This document shows, in pieces, positions 8,891 to 17,146 of a DNA stretch of 64,000 bases (within the stretch, counting starts at the first letter, position 1; every line of letters starts with the position of its first letter). The notes below the pieces were generated by a model that was not told the origin of the DNA, made no database searches, and worked only from the letters and a program-made list of their open reading frames with translations. The stretch is from Nonomuraea candida. Lineage in GTDB: Bacteria; Actinomycetota; Actinomycetes; Streptosporangiales; Streptosporangiaceae. Location of the stretch: NCBI RefSeq assembly GCF_000725485.1, contig NZ_JOAG01000020.1:62001-126000 (forward strand). The letters run 5' to 3'. The translations under genes were made by a program, and so were the position numbers.

Positions 8891-10087
8891 ATGACTCTGC
8901 CGTTCGACCGGCCCGACCCGCTCACGCCCCCGCCCCAGTACGCCCGGCTGCGCGCCGAAGCGCCCGTCGCCCGGGTGCGCCTGCCCGACGGCCGCCCAGC
9001 CTGGCTCGTCACCTCCTACGACGCCGTCGCGACCGTCCTGTCCGACCGCCGTTTCGGCCTGGTCCCGCCCGGCGCGTCGTACCCGGGGAACGAGACCCTG
9101 TTCCAGGACGGCGAGGCGCACGCCCGGTTGCGGCGGCTGGTGTCGAAGGCGTTCGGGCCGCGCGCGGTGGAGGGGATGCGCGGGCGCGTCGAGCGGCTCG
9201 CCGACGAGCACGCCGCCGCGCTCGCCCGCTCGGGTCCGCCCGCCGACGTGGTGGCCGGGCTGGCCGCGCCGCTGTCGGTCACGGTGATCGGCGAGCTGCT
9301 CGGCGTGGACGCCTGCGACCGCGAGCGCTTCGGCGCCCTGGCGGGCTCCGGCGGCGGCGCGGACTTCGTGTTCGGAGACGAGGCCGAACTGGCCGCGGCG
9401 GCCCGGGCGTGGGAGGACCTCACCGCGTACGCCGCCACGCTGGTCGCGGCCAGGCGGGCGGCTCCCCGCGACGACCTGCTCAGCTCCCTGATCGCGGTAC
9501 GGGACGCCGGCGACGGCCGGCTCTCCGACGGGGAGCTCGTCGCCATGGCCGCCACCATCGTCTCCGCCGGGCACCTCTCGGCCCGCAACGCCATCTCCGC
9601 CGCCGTGCTCCGGCTGCTGTCCGGGACGGACGGCGCCCCCGGCGGCGCGCGGGGCGCCTGGGCGGCTCTGGCACGGGAGGACGGCGCGGGGCGGGCCGCC
9701 CTCGTCGAAGAGGTGCTGCGGCTGCAGGCCGGGGTGACCGGCGAGCCCTTCCCCCGGTACGCCCAGACCGGCCTCGACCTGGCCGGGACCCCGATCGGCG
9801 CGGGCGACCTCGTGCTGGTCAGGCTGGAGGCCGCGCACCACGACCCGGCGCACTTCCCCGACCCCGGCGCGCTCCTGCCGGGCCGGCGCTCCAGCCCGTC
9901 CCTGGCGTTCGGCCACGGCGTGCACTACTGCCTCGGCGCGCCGCTGGCCCGGCTGGAGGTGGGGGCCGCGCTGGGCGCGCTGGCCCGGCGGCTGCCCGGC
10001 CTGCGTCTCGCGGACCCGGCCGACAAGGTGGAATGGGTGCGCGACGGGGTGGACCTGGGGCCCGCCGCCCTGCACGTCACCTGGTGA
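8891..10087 (+). CDS. Cytochrome P450 with altered I-helix motif
   Basis: A 398-residue soluble bacterial P450. The heme loop is FGHGVHYCLGAPLAR, with the thiolate ligand at C347. The K-helix ExxR is EVLR. The I-helix, normally (A/G)Gx(D/E)TT, reads AGHLSA at residues 226-231, so both the acidic residue and the conserved threonine used for oxygen activation are replaced. This may mean a peroxide-driven, non-monooxygenase or specialised activity. The ATG follows GAGAGG. Redox partners are not nearby, but flavin/F420 enzymes flank it, so the 4.7-11.5 kb genes may share a pathway. Confidence 0.9.
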   Translation: MTLPFDRPDPLTPPPQYARLRAEAPVARVRLPDGRPAWLVTSYDAVATVLSDRRFGLVPPGASYPGNETLFQDGEAHARLRRLVSKAFGPRAVEGMRGRVERLADEHAAALARSGPPADVVAGLAAPLSVTVIGELLGVDACDRERFGALAGSGGGADFVFGDEAELAAAARAWEDLTAYAATLVAARRAAPRDDLLSSLIAVRDAGDGRLSDGELVAMAATIVSAGHLSARNAISAAVLRLLSGTDGAPGGARGAWAALAREDGAGRAALVEEVLRLQAGVTGEPFPRYAQTGLDLAGTPIGAGDLVLVRLEAAHHDPAHFPDPGALLPGRRSSPSLAFGHGVHYCLGAPLARLEVGAALGALARRLPGLRLADPADKVEWVRDGVDLGPAALHVTW

Positions 10088-10236
10088 CGCCTCGTCCGGC
10101 CACCGCCCGCAGGAAGGCCGCCGGACGTACGTGGGAGAAATTTCCCGCGATCCGGTCACATCTTCTCCGGCGCATCCGTCATAGCGGTGACCCCGCACGA
10201 AAGGGGGGTCGCTGACATGACAGGAGCTGACCAGAC

Positions 10237-11550
10237 ATGACGAACACCGACCTGCGCGGCGCGGTGGCGGGCCGGGTGCTGCTGCCCGGCGACGAAGGGT
10301 TCGAGCAGGCGGCCAAGCCGTGGAACCTGTCGGTGCGCCAGCCCGTGGCCGCCGTCGTGGAGGCCGCCGACGCCGGCGACGTGGCGGCCGTGGCGCGCTT
10401 CGCGTCCGCCCGGGGGCTGACCGTGGCCGCGCAGCCCAGCGGGCACGGCGCCACCGGCGACACCGAGGGCGTCATCCTGCTGCGCACCCGGCGGCTGGGC
10501 GGCGTGGAGGTGCGCCGCGAGGAGCGCACGGCCCGGGTGGGGGCCGGCGTCACGTGGGGCGAGGTGCTGGCCGAGGCCGGGCCGCTCGGGCTGACCGGCC
10601 TGGCGGGCAGCAGCCCCGTCGTGAGCGTGACCGGCTACACCCTCGGCGGCGGCCTGAGCTGGTTCGGCCGCAAGCACGGGTTCGCCGCCGACAGCGTGCG
10701 CTCCTTCGAGGTGGTGCGCGCCGATGGCGAGACCGCCACCGTGACCGCCGGGTCCGACCCCGACCTGTTCTGGGCGCTGCGCGGCGGCGGCGGTGACTTC
10801 GCGCTGGTCACCGCCATGGAGTTCGACCTGTACCCGGCGCCCGCCCTGTACGGGGGGCGCATGCTGTGGCCCGGCCACCGCACCCGCGAGGTGTTCGAGG
10901 CCTTCCTGGAGATCACCGCCGAGGCGCCGGACGAGCTGGCCGTCTGGTTCAACCGGATGCAGTTCCCGCAGGCCCCGCCCATGGTCGGCGTGGACGTCGC
11001 CTTCCTCGGCGAGGAGGGCGACGGGCGCGCCCTGCTCGCGGCGCTCGACAAGATCGACGACGTGATGGCCGACAAGCGCGGGCCGGTGCCCGTGGCCGAG
11101 CTGGGCGGCATCACCGCCGAGCCCACCGACCCGTCGCCCGGCCGCTCCCGCGCCGAGCTGCTCACCCGCCTCGACGAGGCGGCCATCGGCACGCTGCTCG
11201 ACTCGCCGCTGGAGCCCGTGGTCGGGCTGCAGGTCAGGCACCTGGGCGGGGCGCTGGCCGCCGCCCGGCCGGACGCCGGTCCGAGCGGTCCCGTGACCGA
11301 GCCGTACCTGCTCTACCTGCTGGGCTTCGCGCCCACCCCGGAGGCGGGCGCGGCCGCGGGCGACCGGCAGCGGCGCCTGGCCGAGGAGCTCGGCGGAGCG
11401 GTCAGCGGGCGCAAGCCGTACACGATGCTGGGCGGCGGGGAGCGGGCCGCGGCGGCCTTCTCCGAGCAGGATCTCGCCCGGCTGCGCGAGATCAAGCGGG
11501 CCCGCGACCCGCGCGGCGTGCTGCGCGCCAACTTCCCCGTCCTGGCCTGA
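10237..11550 (+). CDS. FAD-binding oxidoreductase, BBE/PCMH family
   Basis: A 437-residue flavin oxidase. The N-terminal PCMH fold includes VAAQPSGHGATG, with H70 in the position that attaches FAD in this family, and YTLGGGLSWFGRKHG. The C-terminus ends ARDPRGVLRANFPV, the BBE terminal motif. It is related to the FAD half of the fusion at 5595 but is a separate gene. The ATG at 10237 has AGGAG ten bases upstream. The 149-base gap after the P450 leaves room for its own promoter. Such enzymes oxidise alcohols, reduced aromatics or sugars with O2. Confidence 0.85.
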   Translation: MTNTDLRGAVAGRVLLPGDEGFEQAAKPWNLSVRQPVAAVVEAADAGDVAAVARFASARGLTVAAQPSGHGATGDTEGVILLRTRRLGGVEVRREERTARVGAGVTWGEVLAEAGPLGLTGLAGSSPVVSVTGYTLGGGLSWFGRKHGFAADSVRSFEVVRADGETATVTAGSDPDLFWALRGGGGDFALVTAMEFDLYPAPALYGGRMLWPGHRTREVFEAFLEITAEAPDELAVWFNRMQFPQAPPMVGVDVAFLGEEGDGRALLAALDKIDDVMADKRGPVPVAELGGITAEPTDPSPGRSRAELLTRLDEAAIGTLLDSPLEPVVGLQVRHLGGALAAARPDAGPSGPVTEPYLLYLLGFAPTPEAGAAAGDRQRRLAEELGGAVSGRKPYTMLGGGERAAAAFSEQDLARLREIKRARDPRGVLRANFPVLA

Positions 11551-11555
11551 CCACC

Positions 11556-11574
11556 CCGTCCCGCGCGGGGACGG
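11556..11574 (+). terminator. Short GC hairpin after the FAD oxidase
   Basis: CCGTCCC (11556-11562) pairs with GGGACGG (11568-11574) across a five-base loop, a few bases after the stop. There is no T-tract, as is common in actinobacteria. Confidence 0.45.
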
Positions 11575-11649
11575 CTCAGGAGCGGGCCGGGCGGGGCACG
11601 CCCGCCATCACGGCTGGGCCTGACGCGGGAGCCGGCCCCGGTGCCGGCG

Positions 11650-12126
11650 TCAGGGGGTGCCGGAGCGGCAGATGGGCGAGGTGTGGTACTCGACCGAGGC
11701 GCCGGTCGCGTCGGAGATCACCGCCCGGATGTCGACGCTGAAGCCGGGCTGGCAGCCGATGCCGACGAAGGTCCGGTCGTTGAACGCCGCCACGAGGCCG
11801 CCGTTGACGTACCAGCGGATGGCGATCGGGGCGACGCCGCCGGTGAAGGAGACGGAGCAGAGGAAGCGCCGGGCCAGCGGCTCGCAACTGCGGCTGGTCA
11901 GCGTCAGGCTCATGGCGGCCGCCGTGGACCCGCTCGCGGCCGACGCCGTGGACCCGCTCACGGCCGACGCCGCGGAGGCGGACATCGACGCGGAGATCGA
12001 CGCGGAGGTGTTCGCGGTCGCGGTCGCGGACGCGGGGGAGGGGAGGGCGGCCGGGGCGGCGAGCAGGCCGGCCGCGAGCGCGACGGGCAGGGCGAACCGG
12101 CGGGGGCCTCTCGGTGACGTGCGCAT
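11650..12126 (-). CDS. Small secreted Ser/Ala-rich protein with four-cysteine C-terminal domain
   Basis: A 158-residue protein. Residues 1-36 are a Sec signal peptide ending near PASA-TA. Residues 37-72 are a Ser/Ala/Thr-rich linker. Residues 73-158 form a compact beta-rich domain with four cysteines (SCEP, LCSV, GCQP, ICRS), giving room for two disulfides, and the tract IAIRWYVNGG. The spacing recalls an Ig-like domain. AAGGAG lies seven bases before the ATG. I do not recognise a function. The product is exported, and it is convergent with the FAD oxidase. Confidence 0.7.
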   Translation of the reverse strand: MRTSPRGPRRFALPVALAAGLLAAPAALPSPASATATANTSASISASMSASAASAVSGSTASAASGSTAAAMSLTLTSRSCEPLARRFLCSVSFTGGVAPIAIRWYVNGGLVAAFNDRTFVGIGCQPGFSVDIRAVISDATGASVEYHTSPICRSGTP

Positions 12127-12559
12127 GTCTGTCTCCTTGTCGGGGGACGGAGGCGAATGACGTGGTGCGCTGACGGGCCCACGGTACGGGACCCGCCCGC
12201 TGATTCGCCCGCGCCGCCGTCACGGATGACGGCTATCGGCCCGGACCCTGAGGACCGACGAAGCCGAAACCTCCCCGAGGGCTCCGGACCCGCGCCCACG
12301 CGGCCGGCGGGCCCGGAACCCGAGAAGGTCAGGCGTGGTGGTACTGGATCGGGGCGGCGACCTCGTGGCCGAGCTGCCGGGCTGCCGGACTGCGTGCCGA
12401 CCTCCAGGGCGAACCGGGCCCGGCCCTCGAAGGAGCCACCGTACCCGCCGGTGCGGTGGTTGCTGTGCCGAACGGGATCGCGCTGGGCCGACCGGTAGCC
12501 GCGCGGGCGATCTCGGAGCCGGGAGCCCCGCTTCCGGCGGCCTTCCGCGCCGGCCGGGT
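12127..12559. other. Non-coding gap upstream of the riboswitch
   Basis: It contains the upstream region of the minus-strand secreted-protein gene and GC-rich sequence with no convincing gene. A minus-strand open stretch ending at about 12329 (tail IQYHHA) could be a remnant, but nothing identifies it. The promoter that drives the riboswitch transcript should lie near 12480-12555; I see no clear hexamers. Confidence 0.35.
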
Positions 12560-12735
12560 ATGAGACGATGCCGGACGAAGGCGACGGCGGAACGAGGAAG
12601 CCGGTGTGAATCCGGCGCGGTCCCGCCACTGTGATCGGTGAGCGAGCCCCGAACGCATGGCCACTGCCCCCGGGCGGGAAGGCCGGGGTGAGCGACGACC
12701 CGAGAGCCAGGAGACTCACGCGGTCGCCTCCTCAG
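12560..12735 (+). ncRNA. Cobalamin (B12) riboswitch
   Basis: The conserved elements appear in order. The core GCCGGTGTGAATCCGG at about 12600-12615 is followed by GGTCCCGCCACTGTGA and the B12 box GCCAGGAGACTCACG at about 12705-12719. The spacing fits the adenosylcobalamin aptamer; the ends are approximate. It lies about 140 bases upstream of an Fe3+/B12-type ABC transporter, so cobalamin binding should shut that operon off. This is the main reason to call the transporter a cobalamin importer instead of a siderophore importer. Confidence 0.9.
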
Positions 12736-12739
12736 GGAA

Positions 12740-12758
12740 TTGGGGCGGATCTCCCCAA
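12740..12758 (+). promoter_or_regulatory. Hairpin downstream of the aptamer (possible expression platform)
   Basis: TTGGGG (12740-12745) pairs with CCCCAA (12753-12758) over seven bases, directly after the B12 box region. It could be a terminator or anti-terminator piece of the riboswitch; the first gene's Shine-Dalgarno is over 100 bases further on. Confidence 0.4.
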
Positions 12759-12876
12759 GAGAGGACGGTGACGACGGCCATGCCGCCAGTTCGGCGTGAC
12801 CCCTTTCCGCTGCCCGGCACGCGGGCCTTCTCCTGTGATCCCGCCCTGGTCGTACCGGTCAGGAAAGGTCCCGCTC

Positions 12877-13917
12877 ATGACGCGCCGACGCTCGCGCACC
12901 CTCCCGCTCTTGGCATCCGTCCTGCTCCTGGCGGCCGGATGCGGCACCGCCCCGCCAGGCGGCCCGCCGGGCGCCCCGGCGGAGGGGCCGCCGCCGGCCG
13001 CCGTCGCGGGGTTCCCCGTCACGGTGGTCAACTGCGGGGTGACCACCACCTACCGGCAGCCGCCGCGCCGGGCGGTCACCATGAACCAGCACGTCACCGA
13101 GATCATGCTGGCGCTCGGGCTGGAGAAGTCGATGGCCGGCACCGCCTTCCTCGACGACCGTGTCCCGGCCCGGTACGAGGCCGCGTACAAGAGCGTCAAG
13201 GTGCTGGCCGAGGAGTACCCCTCGTACGAGGCGCTGCTGTCGGCCGAGCCCGACTTCGTCTACGGCGGGTTCGACAGCGCCTTCGACGCCAAGGAGGGGC
13301 GCGGGCGGGAGACGCTGGCCAGGGCCGGCATCCAGACCTACCTCAACCTGGAGGCCTGCCCGTCGGGGCCGGTGACCATGGACCTGCTGGAGGAGGAGAT
13401 CCGCACCATCGGCCGCATCTTCGGGGTGAACGGCCGGGCCGAGACGCGCGTCGCCGAGATGCGCGCCGTGCTGGACGGCGTACGGCGGCGGCTCGACGGC
13501 GCCGGGGAGGGCGGCGGCGCCGGGGAGGGCGGCGAGGCGGGGCCGGTCAAGGTGTTCGTCTACGACAGCGGCGACAAGACCGCCTTCACCGCCGGCGGCG
13601 CCGGCATCGGCAACGACATGATCACCAGGGCCGGCGGCGTCAACCTCTTCGCCGACCTGGACAAGGCGTTCGGCGACGTGTCGTTCGAGCAGGTCGCCGA
13701 GCGCGCGCCGGAGGTGATCGTCATCTACGACTACGGCGACCGGACGGCGGCGGACAAGAAGCGCTTCCTGCTGGCCAACCCCGCGCTCAAGGACGTGCCC
13801 GCGATCAAGGAGCAGCGGTTCGCGGTGCTGCCCCTGTCGGCCACCGTGCTGGGCGTCAGGGCGCCGGAAGGCGTCGAGTCGCTGGCCCGCCAGCTCCGTC
13901 CCGAGCTCTTCTCGTGA
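12877..13917 (+). CDS. btuF: Cobalamin ABC transporter, substrate-binding lipoprotein (BtuF-like)
   Basis: A 346-residue protein. It has a lipoprotein signal ending LLLAAGC, a Gly/Pro linker, then a two-lobe periplasmic-binding fold of the Fe3+/B12 class: PRRAVTMNQHVTEIMLALGLE and later VIVIYDYGDRT. It captures the ligand outside the membrane and delivers it to the permease. The ATG at 12877 has AGGAAAGG eight bases upstream; an earlier in-frame start at 12796 lacks a signal peptide at the right place. A Gly/Glu-rich insert lies at about residues 208-222. Assignment to B12 rests on the riboswitch; the protein alone would not separate it from a siderophore binder. Confidence 0.8.
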   Translation: MTRRRSRTLPLLASVLLLAAGCGTAPPGGPPGAPAEGPPPAAVAGFPVTVVNCGVTTTYRQPPRRAVTMNQHVTEIMLALGLEKSMAGTAFLDDRVPARYEAAYKSVKVLAEEYPSYEALLSAEPDFVYGGFDSAFDAKEGRGRETLARAGIQTYLNLEACPSGPVTMDLLEEEIRTIGRIFGVNGRAETRVAEMRAVLDGVRRRLDGAGEGGGAGEGGEAGPVKVFVYDSGDKTAFTAGGAGIGNDMITRAGGVNLFADLDKAFGDVSFEQVAERAPEVIVIYDYGDRTAADKKRFLLANPALKDVPAIKEQRFAVLPLSATVLGVRAPEGVESLARQLRPELFS

Positions 13918-15068
13918 CCGGGCTGCGCGCCCGGGCCACGGCGGCGCGCCGCCGCGCCCGCCTGCCATTCAACGCCCGCCTGCCACTCAACGCCCGCCTG
14001 CCACTCAACGCGCGCCGGCCGCGAGAGGCACGCCGGACCCGCCGGACGCGCCTGCCGTACGGGGTGTTGCTGGCCCTGCTCGGGGCCGCGCTGCTGGCGG
14101 CGGCCACGGCCGGGATCGCCGCCGGTTCCGTCGGGCTGGCGGCGGGCGACGTGTGGCGGATCGTGCTGCACCGGATCGTCCCCGCCCTGGTCGAGCCCAC
14201 CTGGCCGCCGGTCAGGGAGACGATCGTGATGGACGTGCGCGTGCCGCGCGTGCTGCTGTGCGGGATCGTCGGGGCCGGGCTGTCGGTGTGCGGGATGGCC
14301 CTGCAGGCGCTCGTGCGCAACCCGCTGGCCGACCCGATGCTGCTCGGCGTCTCCTCCGGGGCGAGCGTCGGCGCGGTGCTCGTCCTGGTCCTGCACGTGT
14401 CGCTGTTCGGCGCGTTCTCGCTGCCCCTGGCGGCCTTCGCCGGGGCGCTCGCGGCCCTGTCGACGGTCTACTTCCTGGCTCGCTCGGGCGGGCGGATGAC
14501 CACCGTACGGCTGGTCCTGGCCGGGGTGGCCACCGCCGAGGTGCTCTCGGCGGTCGCCAGCTACCTCATCGTCACCTCCGGCGAGCCGCGCAAGGCGGAG
14601 TCGGCGATGCGCTGGATGCTGGGCGGGTTCGGCGGCACGACCTGGGAGCTGGTGCCGATCCCGGCGGCGGCGGTGCTGCTCGGCACGGTGGCGCTGCTCG
14701 GCGTCGCCCGCCCGCTCAACCTGCTGCTGGCGGGGGAGGAGGCGGCCGCCTCGATGGGGCTGAACGCGCACCGCTTCCGCGCCTGGTCGTTCGTGCTCGT
14801 CGCGCTGGTGATCGGCGCCATCGTCGCGGTCAGCGGCTCGATCGGGTTCGTCGGCCTGATGCTGCCGCACGTGGCGCGCCTGCTGGCCGGCGCCGACCAC
14901 CGCCGCGCCCTCCCGGTCGTCGCCCTGCTGGGCGCGGCCTTCCTGATCGCCGCCGACCTGGCCGCGCGCACCGTGATCGCGCCGGAGGAGGTGCCGATCG
15001 GCGTGCTGACCGCGCTCGTCGGCGGCCCGTTCTTCCTGTGGCTGATGCGCCGGAAGGCGTCCCGATGA
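13914..15068 (+). CDS. btuC: Cobalamin ABC transporter permease (BtuC-like, FecCD family)
   Basis: A 384-residue membrane protein with about ten helices of the FecCD/BtuC fold. Motifs include RVPRVLLCGIVGAGLSVCGMALQALVRNPLADPMLLGVSSGASVGAV and SGSIGFVGLMLPHVARLL, which contact the ATPase. The GTG start overlaps the btuF stop (GTGA). The first 45 residues are an Arg-rich cytoplasmic tail with a six-residue unit (RLPxNA) repeated three times, unusual for the family. It forms the translocation channel. Confidence 0.85.
   Translation: MTGLRARATAARRRARLPFNARLPLNARLPLNARRPREARRTRRTRLPYGVLLALLGAALLAAATAGIAAGSVGLAAGDVWRIVLHRIVPALVEPTWPPVRETIVMDVRVPRVLLCGIVGAGLSVCGMALQALVRNPLADPMLLGVSSGASVGAVLVLVLHVSLFGAFSLPLAAFAGALAALSTVYFLARSGGRMTTVRLVLAGVATAEVLSAVASYLIVTSGEPRKAESAMRWMLGGFGGTTWELVPIPAAAVLLGTVALLGVARPLNLLLAGEEAAASMGLNAHRFRAWSFVLVALVIGAIVAVSGSIGFVGLMLPHVARLLAGADHRRALPVVALLGAAFLIAADLAARTVIAPEEVPIGVLTALVGGPFFLWLMRRKASR
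13959..14012 (+). repeat. Three 18-bp tandem units in btuC N-terminus
   Basis: Units at 13959-13976, 13977-13994 and 13995-14012 differ by one or two bases. Each encodes RLP(F/L)NA. The expansion is in frame. Confidence 0.75.
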
Positions 15069-15157
15069 CGCAGGACCGGCCGACGGGGCGAGGCGTCCCG
15101 ATGACGCAGGACCGGCCTACGGGGCGAGGAGGCCCGATGACGCAGGACCGCACGGTG
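15061..15157 (+). repeat. 36-bp tandem repeat bridging btuC and btuD
   Basis: Full copies at 15061-15096 and 15097-15132 and a partial third from 15133. Each copy starts CCCGATGACGCAGGACCG and so carries an ATG in the same frame, because 36 is divisible by three. The first copy includes the btuC stop. Confidence 0.8.
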
Positions 15158-15193
15158 ACGCGGGGAGCCCGAGGACGCAGGGGAGGCCGATGA
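15065..15193 (+). CDS. 42-residue repeat-derived mini-ORF coupling btuC to btuD
   Basis: The ATG at 15065 overlaps the btuC stop (ATGA). The frame runs through the 36-bp repeats, giving MTQDRPTGRG-type units about three times, and its TGA (15191-15193) overlaps the btuD ATG at 15190. Translation could thus pass from permease to ATPase without a gap. The peptide is basic and low-complexity and probably has no fold. It may be expressed only as a coupling device, or may be a non-coding accident of repeat growth. Confidence 0.4.
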   Translation: MTQDRPTGRGVPMTQDRPTGRGGPMTQDRTVTRGARGRRGGR

Positions 15194-15984
15194 TGCCCGG
15201 CAGGATCCGTCTCGAAGGGGTGGGAGTCAGGGCCGGTGGGCGTGACCTGGTGCGCGAGGTGAGCCTGGAGGTGGCCCCCGGTGAGGTCGTCGCGCTCTGC
15301 GGCCCCAACGGCGCCGGCAAGTCCACCCTGCTCCGCACCCTCTACCGCGCCCGGCGTCCCACCTCGGGGCGGGTGCTGCTGGACGGCGAGGACGTCTGGC
15401 GGATGGGCGGCAGGCGGCTGGCGCGCCGGCTGGCCGCCGTCATGCAGGAGACGCCGGGGGAGTTCGACCTGAGCGTGTACGAGGTCGTGGCCATGGGGCG
15501 CAGCCCGTACAAGCGGGCCTTCCAGGGCGACGACGCCGAGGACCGCGGGATCGTCACGGCCGCGCTGACCGCCCTCGACGTCACCGCGCTGGAACGGGCG
15601 CCGTTCGACCGGCTGTCCGGGGGCGAGAAGCAGCGGGTGCTGATCGCCCGCGCGCTGGCCCAGCAGGCTGGGACGATGGTGCTCGACGAGCCCACCAACC
15701 ACCTCGACCTGCGCCACCAGCTCGACGTCCTCGGCCTGGTGCGCGGCCTGGGCGTGACCGCCGTGGTCGCGCTGCACGACCTCAACGTGGCCGCCGTCTT
15801 CTGCGACCGCATCTGCGTCATGGCCGCCGGCCGCGTCGTCGCCGACGGGCCGCCCGCCCAGGTGCTGACCGCCGCCCTGCTCGCCGAGGTGTACGAGGTG
15901 GACGCCGAGGTGAGCCCCCACCCCCGCACCGGCGTGCCGCAGATCAGCGTGCTCCCCGGCCCCGCCGGGAAGTCCCCGTGGTGA
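15190..15984 (+). CDS. btuD: Cobalamin ABC transporter ATPase (BtuD-like)
   Basis: A 264-residue ABC ATPase. Walker A is GPNGAGKSTLL, the Q-loop region VMQETPGEF, signature LSGGEKQRV, Walker B MVLDEPTNHLD, and H-loop ALHDLNVAA. It powers import by the BtuC/BtuF pair. GGGGAGG precedes tandem ATGs at 15190 and 15193; either may be used. It ends the operon. Confidence 0.85.
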   Translation: MMPGRIRLEGVGVRAGGRDLVREVSLEVAPGEVVALCGPNGAGKSTLLRTLYRARRPTSGRVLLDGEDVWRMGGRRLARRLAAVMQETPGEFDLSVYEVVAMGRSPYKRAFQGDDAEDRGIVTAALTALDVTALERAPFDRLSGGEKQRVLIARALAQQAGTMVLDEPTNHLDLRHQLDVLGLVRGLGVTAVVALHDLNVAAVFCDRICVMAAGRVVADGPPAQVLTAALLAEVYEVDAEVSPHPRTGVPQISVLPGPAGKSPW

Positions 15985-16023
15985 CGGTCGCGGCGGCGCG
16001 CATGGCCGATCATGGAGGCCGGC

Positions 16024-16059
16024 GTGCGGGCCGTGCGGGCCGTGCGGGCCGTGCGGGCC
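16024..16059 (+). repeat. Four 9-bp tandem GTGCGGGCC units
   Basis: Four exact copies lie in the short gap between btuD and the phosphotransferase. A related GGGCCGTGCC-rich segment recurs at 17015-17140 after the same gene, so the phosphotransferase is bracketed by similar low-complexity DNA. Confidence 0.65.
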
Positions 16060-16123
16060 GTCTGGGTCGTGTCGGCCCGGGTCGCGCCAACGGGCCGTGC
16101 CGTACGAGAGGAGATCGGCGGGC

Positions 16124-17005
16124 ATGAGCGAGGCCGCGCGGATCGACGGCGAGACGGTCGGGCGCCTGCTGTCGCGGCGCGTGACGGGGTACGAGCCGCT
16201 GCCCGGCTTCGCCGCCAACACCGTCGCCCTGGTGACCCTGGAGCCCGGCGTCCGCGCCGTCTTCAAGGCCGCCGGCGCGCGCGAGGTCGAGGTGGAGCTG
16301 TGGGCTCTGCGGTCCATGGCGGCGCGGGGCGTCCCGGTGCCCGAGGTGATCGCGGGGGAGGCGGACGCGCAGGTCCCGTACCTGCTGACGCGGTTCGTGC
16401 CGGCCGGGGCGGGGGTCACCACGGCCGAGGCGGCGGCCGGGCTGGGGCGGCTGCTGCGCGGCGTGCACGCCCTGCCCGTCCAGGGGGCCGGCTTCTTCAA
16501 GGAGTCGGCCGGCCCGCCCCCGTACGCCGGCGAGGGGAGCTGGGCCGGGCTGGTCGCCGCGACGGCCGATCGGCTGCTCCAGGTCGCCGGCGTCCTGACC
16601 CCGCCGCTGCTGTCCCGGTGCCGGGAGGTCCTGCTGGACCGCGCCCGCTGGGGCCAGCCCTGCGTGTTCGTGCACGGCGACCTGCATCCGCGGCACGTCC
16701 TGTCGGCCGGGTCCCGCATCGCGGGCGTCATCGACTGGGCCGACTGCGGCGCGGCCGGGCCGTGGCTCGATTTGGCCAGAGCGGAGTTCGGCGCGGCCCG
16801 CCTGCGGCGCGCCATGCTGGAGGCGTACTTCCCGGCGGGCGTCCCGGCCGACGCGCCGCGCCGCCTGGCCGAGCACCGGCTGCTCCACCTGCTGCTGGCC
16901 CTGATCTGGGAGTACGAGTGCGGCGGCGACTGGCTGCACGAGCGCGTCCCCGGCATCGAGACGGCACTCGGCGCGGTCGCGGCCGCTGAGTCGCGGCCCG
17001 GCTAG
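16124..17005 (+). CDS. Phosphotransferase-family (APH-like) kinase
   Basis: A 293-residue protein of the aminoglycoside phosphotransferase/choline kinase fold. CVFVHGDLHPRHVL is the catalytic HGDxHxxH loop and VIDWADCGAAGPWLDLA is the metal-binding DW segment. The N-lobe has AVFKAAG with the expected lysine. The ATG at 16124 has GAGGAG about ten bases upstream. It is only distantly like the APH at 7950. The substrate is unknown; members phosphorylate antibiotics, sugars or metabolites. The stop codon TAG is also part of a TAGGCT hexamer. Confidence 0.8.
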   Translation: MSEAARIDGETVGRLLSRRVTGYEPLPGFAANTVALVTLEPGVRAVFKAAGAREVEVELWALRSMAARGVPVPEVIAGEADAQVPYLLTRFVPAGAGVTTAEAAAGLGRLLRGVHALPVQGAGFFKESAGPPPYAGEGSWAGLVAATADRLLQVAGVLTPPLLSRCREVLLDRARWGQPCVFVHGDLHPRHVLSAGSRIAGVIDWADCGAAGPWLDLARAEFGAARLRRAMLEAYFPAGVPADAPRRLAEHRLLHLLLALIWEYECGGDWLHERVPGIETALGAVAAAESRPG

Positions 17006-17014
17006 GCTCGGCTC

Positions 17015-17140
17015 GTGCCGGCCCGGGTCACGCCACGGGCCGTGCCATCGAGGTCGTCCCCGGGGTGTGCCGACGTGGCCACCCCACGGGCTGTGCCGGC
17101 GCTCCCGGGTTGTGCCGGTGGTCGTTCCCGGGTTGTGCCG
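17015..17140 (+). repeat. Degenerate GC repeats between two genes
   Basis: Several variants of CACGGGCTGTGCCGG and CGGGTTGTGCCGG lie here. The first resembles sequence at 16079-16105, upstream of the phosphotransferase. No gene is supported. Confidence 0.4.
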
Positions 17141-17146
17141 GTGTGG

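Noticed and set aside
11650..12126. Lanthipeptide or other RiPP precursor.
   Set aside because: It has a Sec signal peptide and four cysteines but no modifying enzyme nearby; disulfide-bonded secreted domain is simpler.
12657..13913. Long frame in front of the btuC GTG.
   Set aside because: It is a shadow of btuF; the conserved permease sequence starts only after 13914.
17014..17146. Possible leaderless gene from GTG 17015 (TAGGCT six bases upstream).
   Set aside because: The geometry matches other leaderless starts, but the frame reads repeats and then the antisense of the saccharopine-dehydrogenase-like gene; codon use gives no support.
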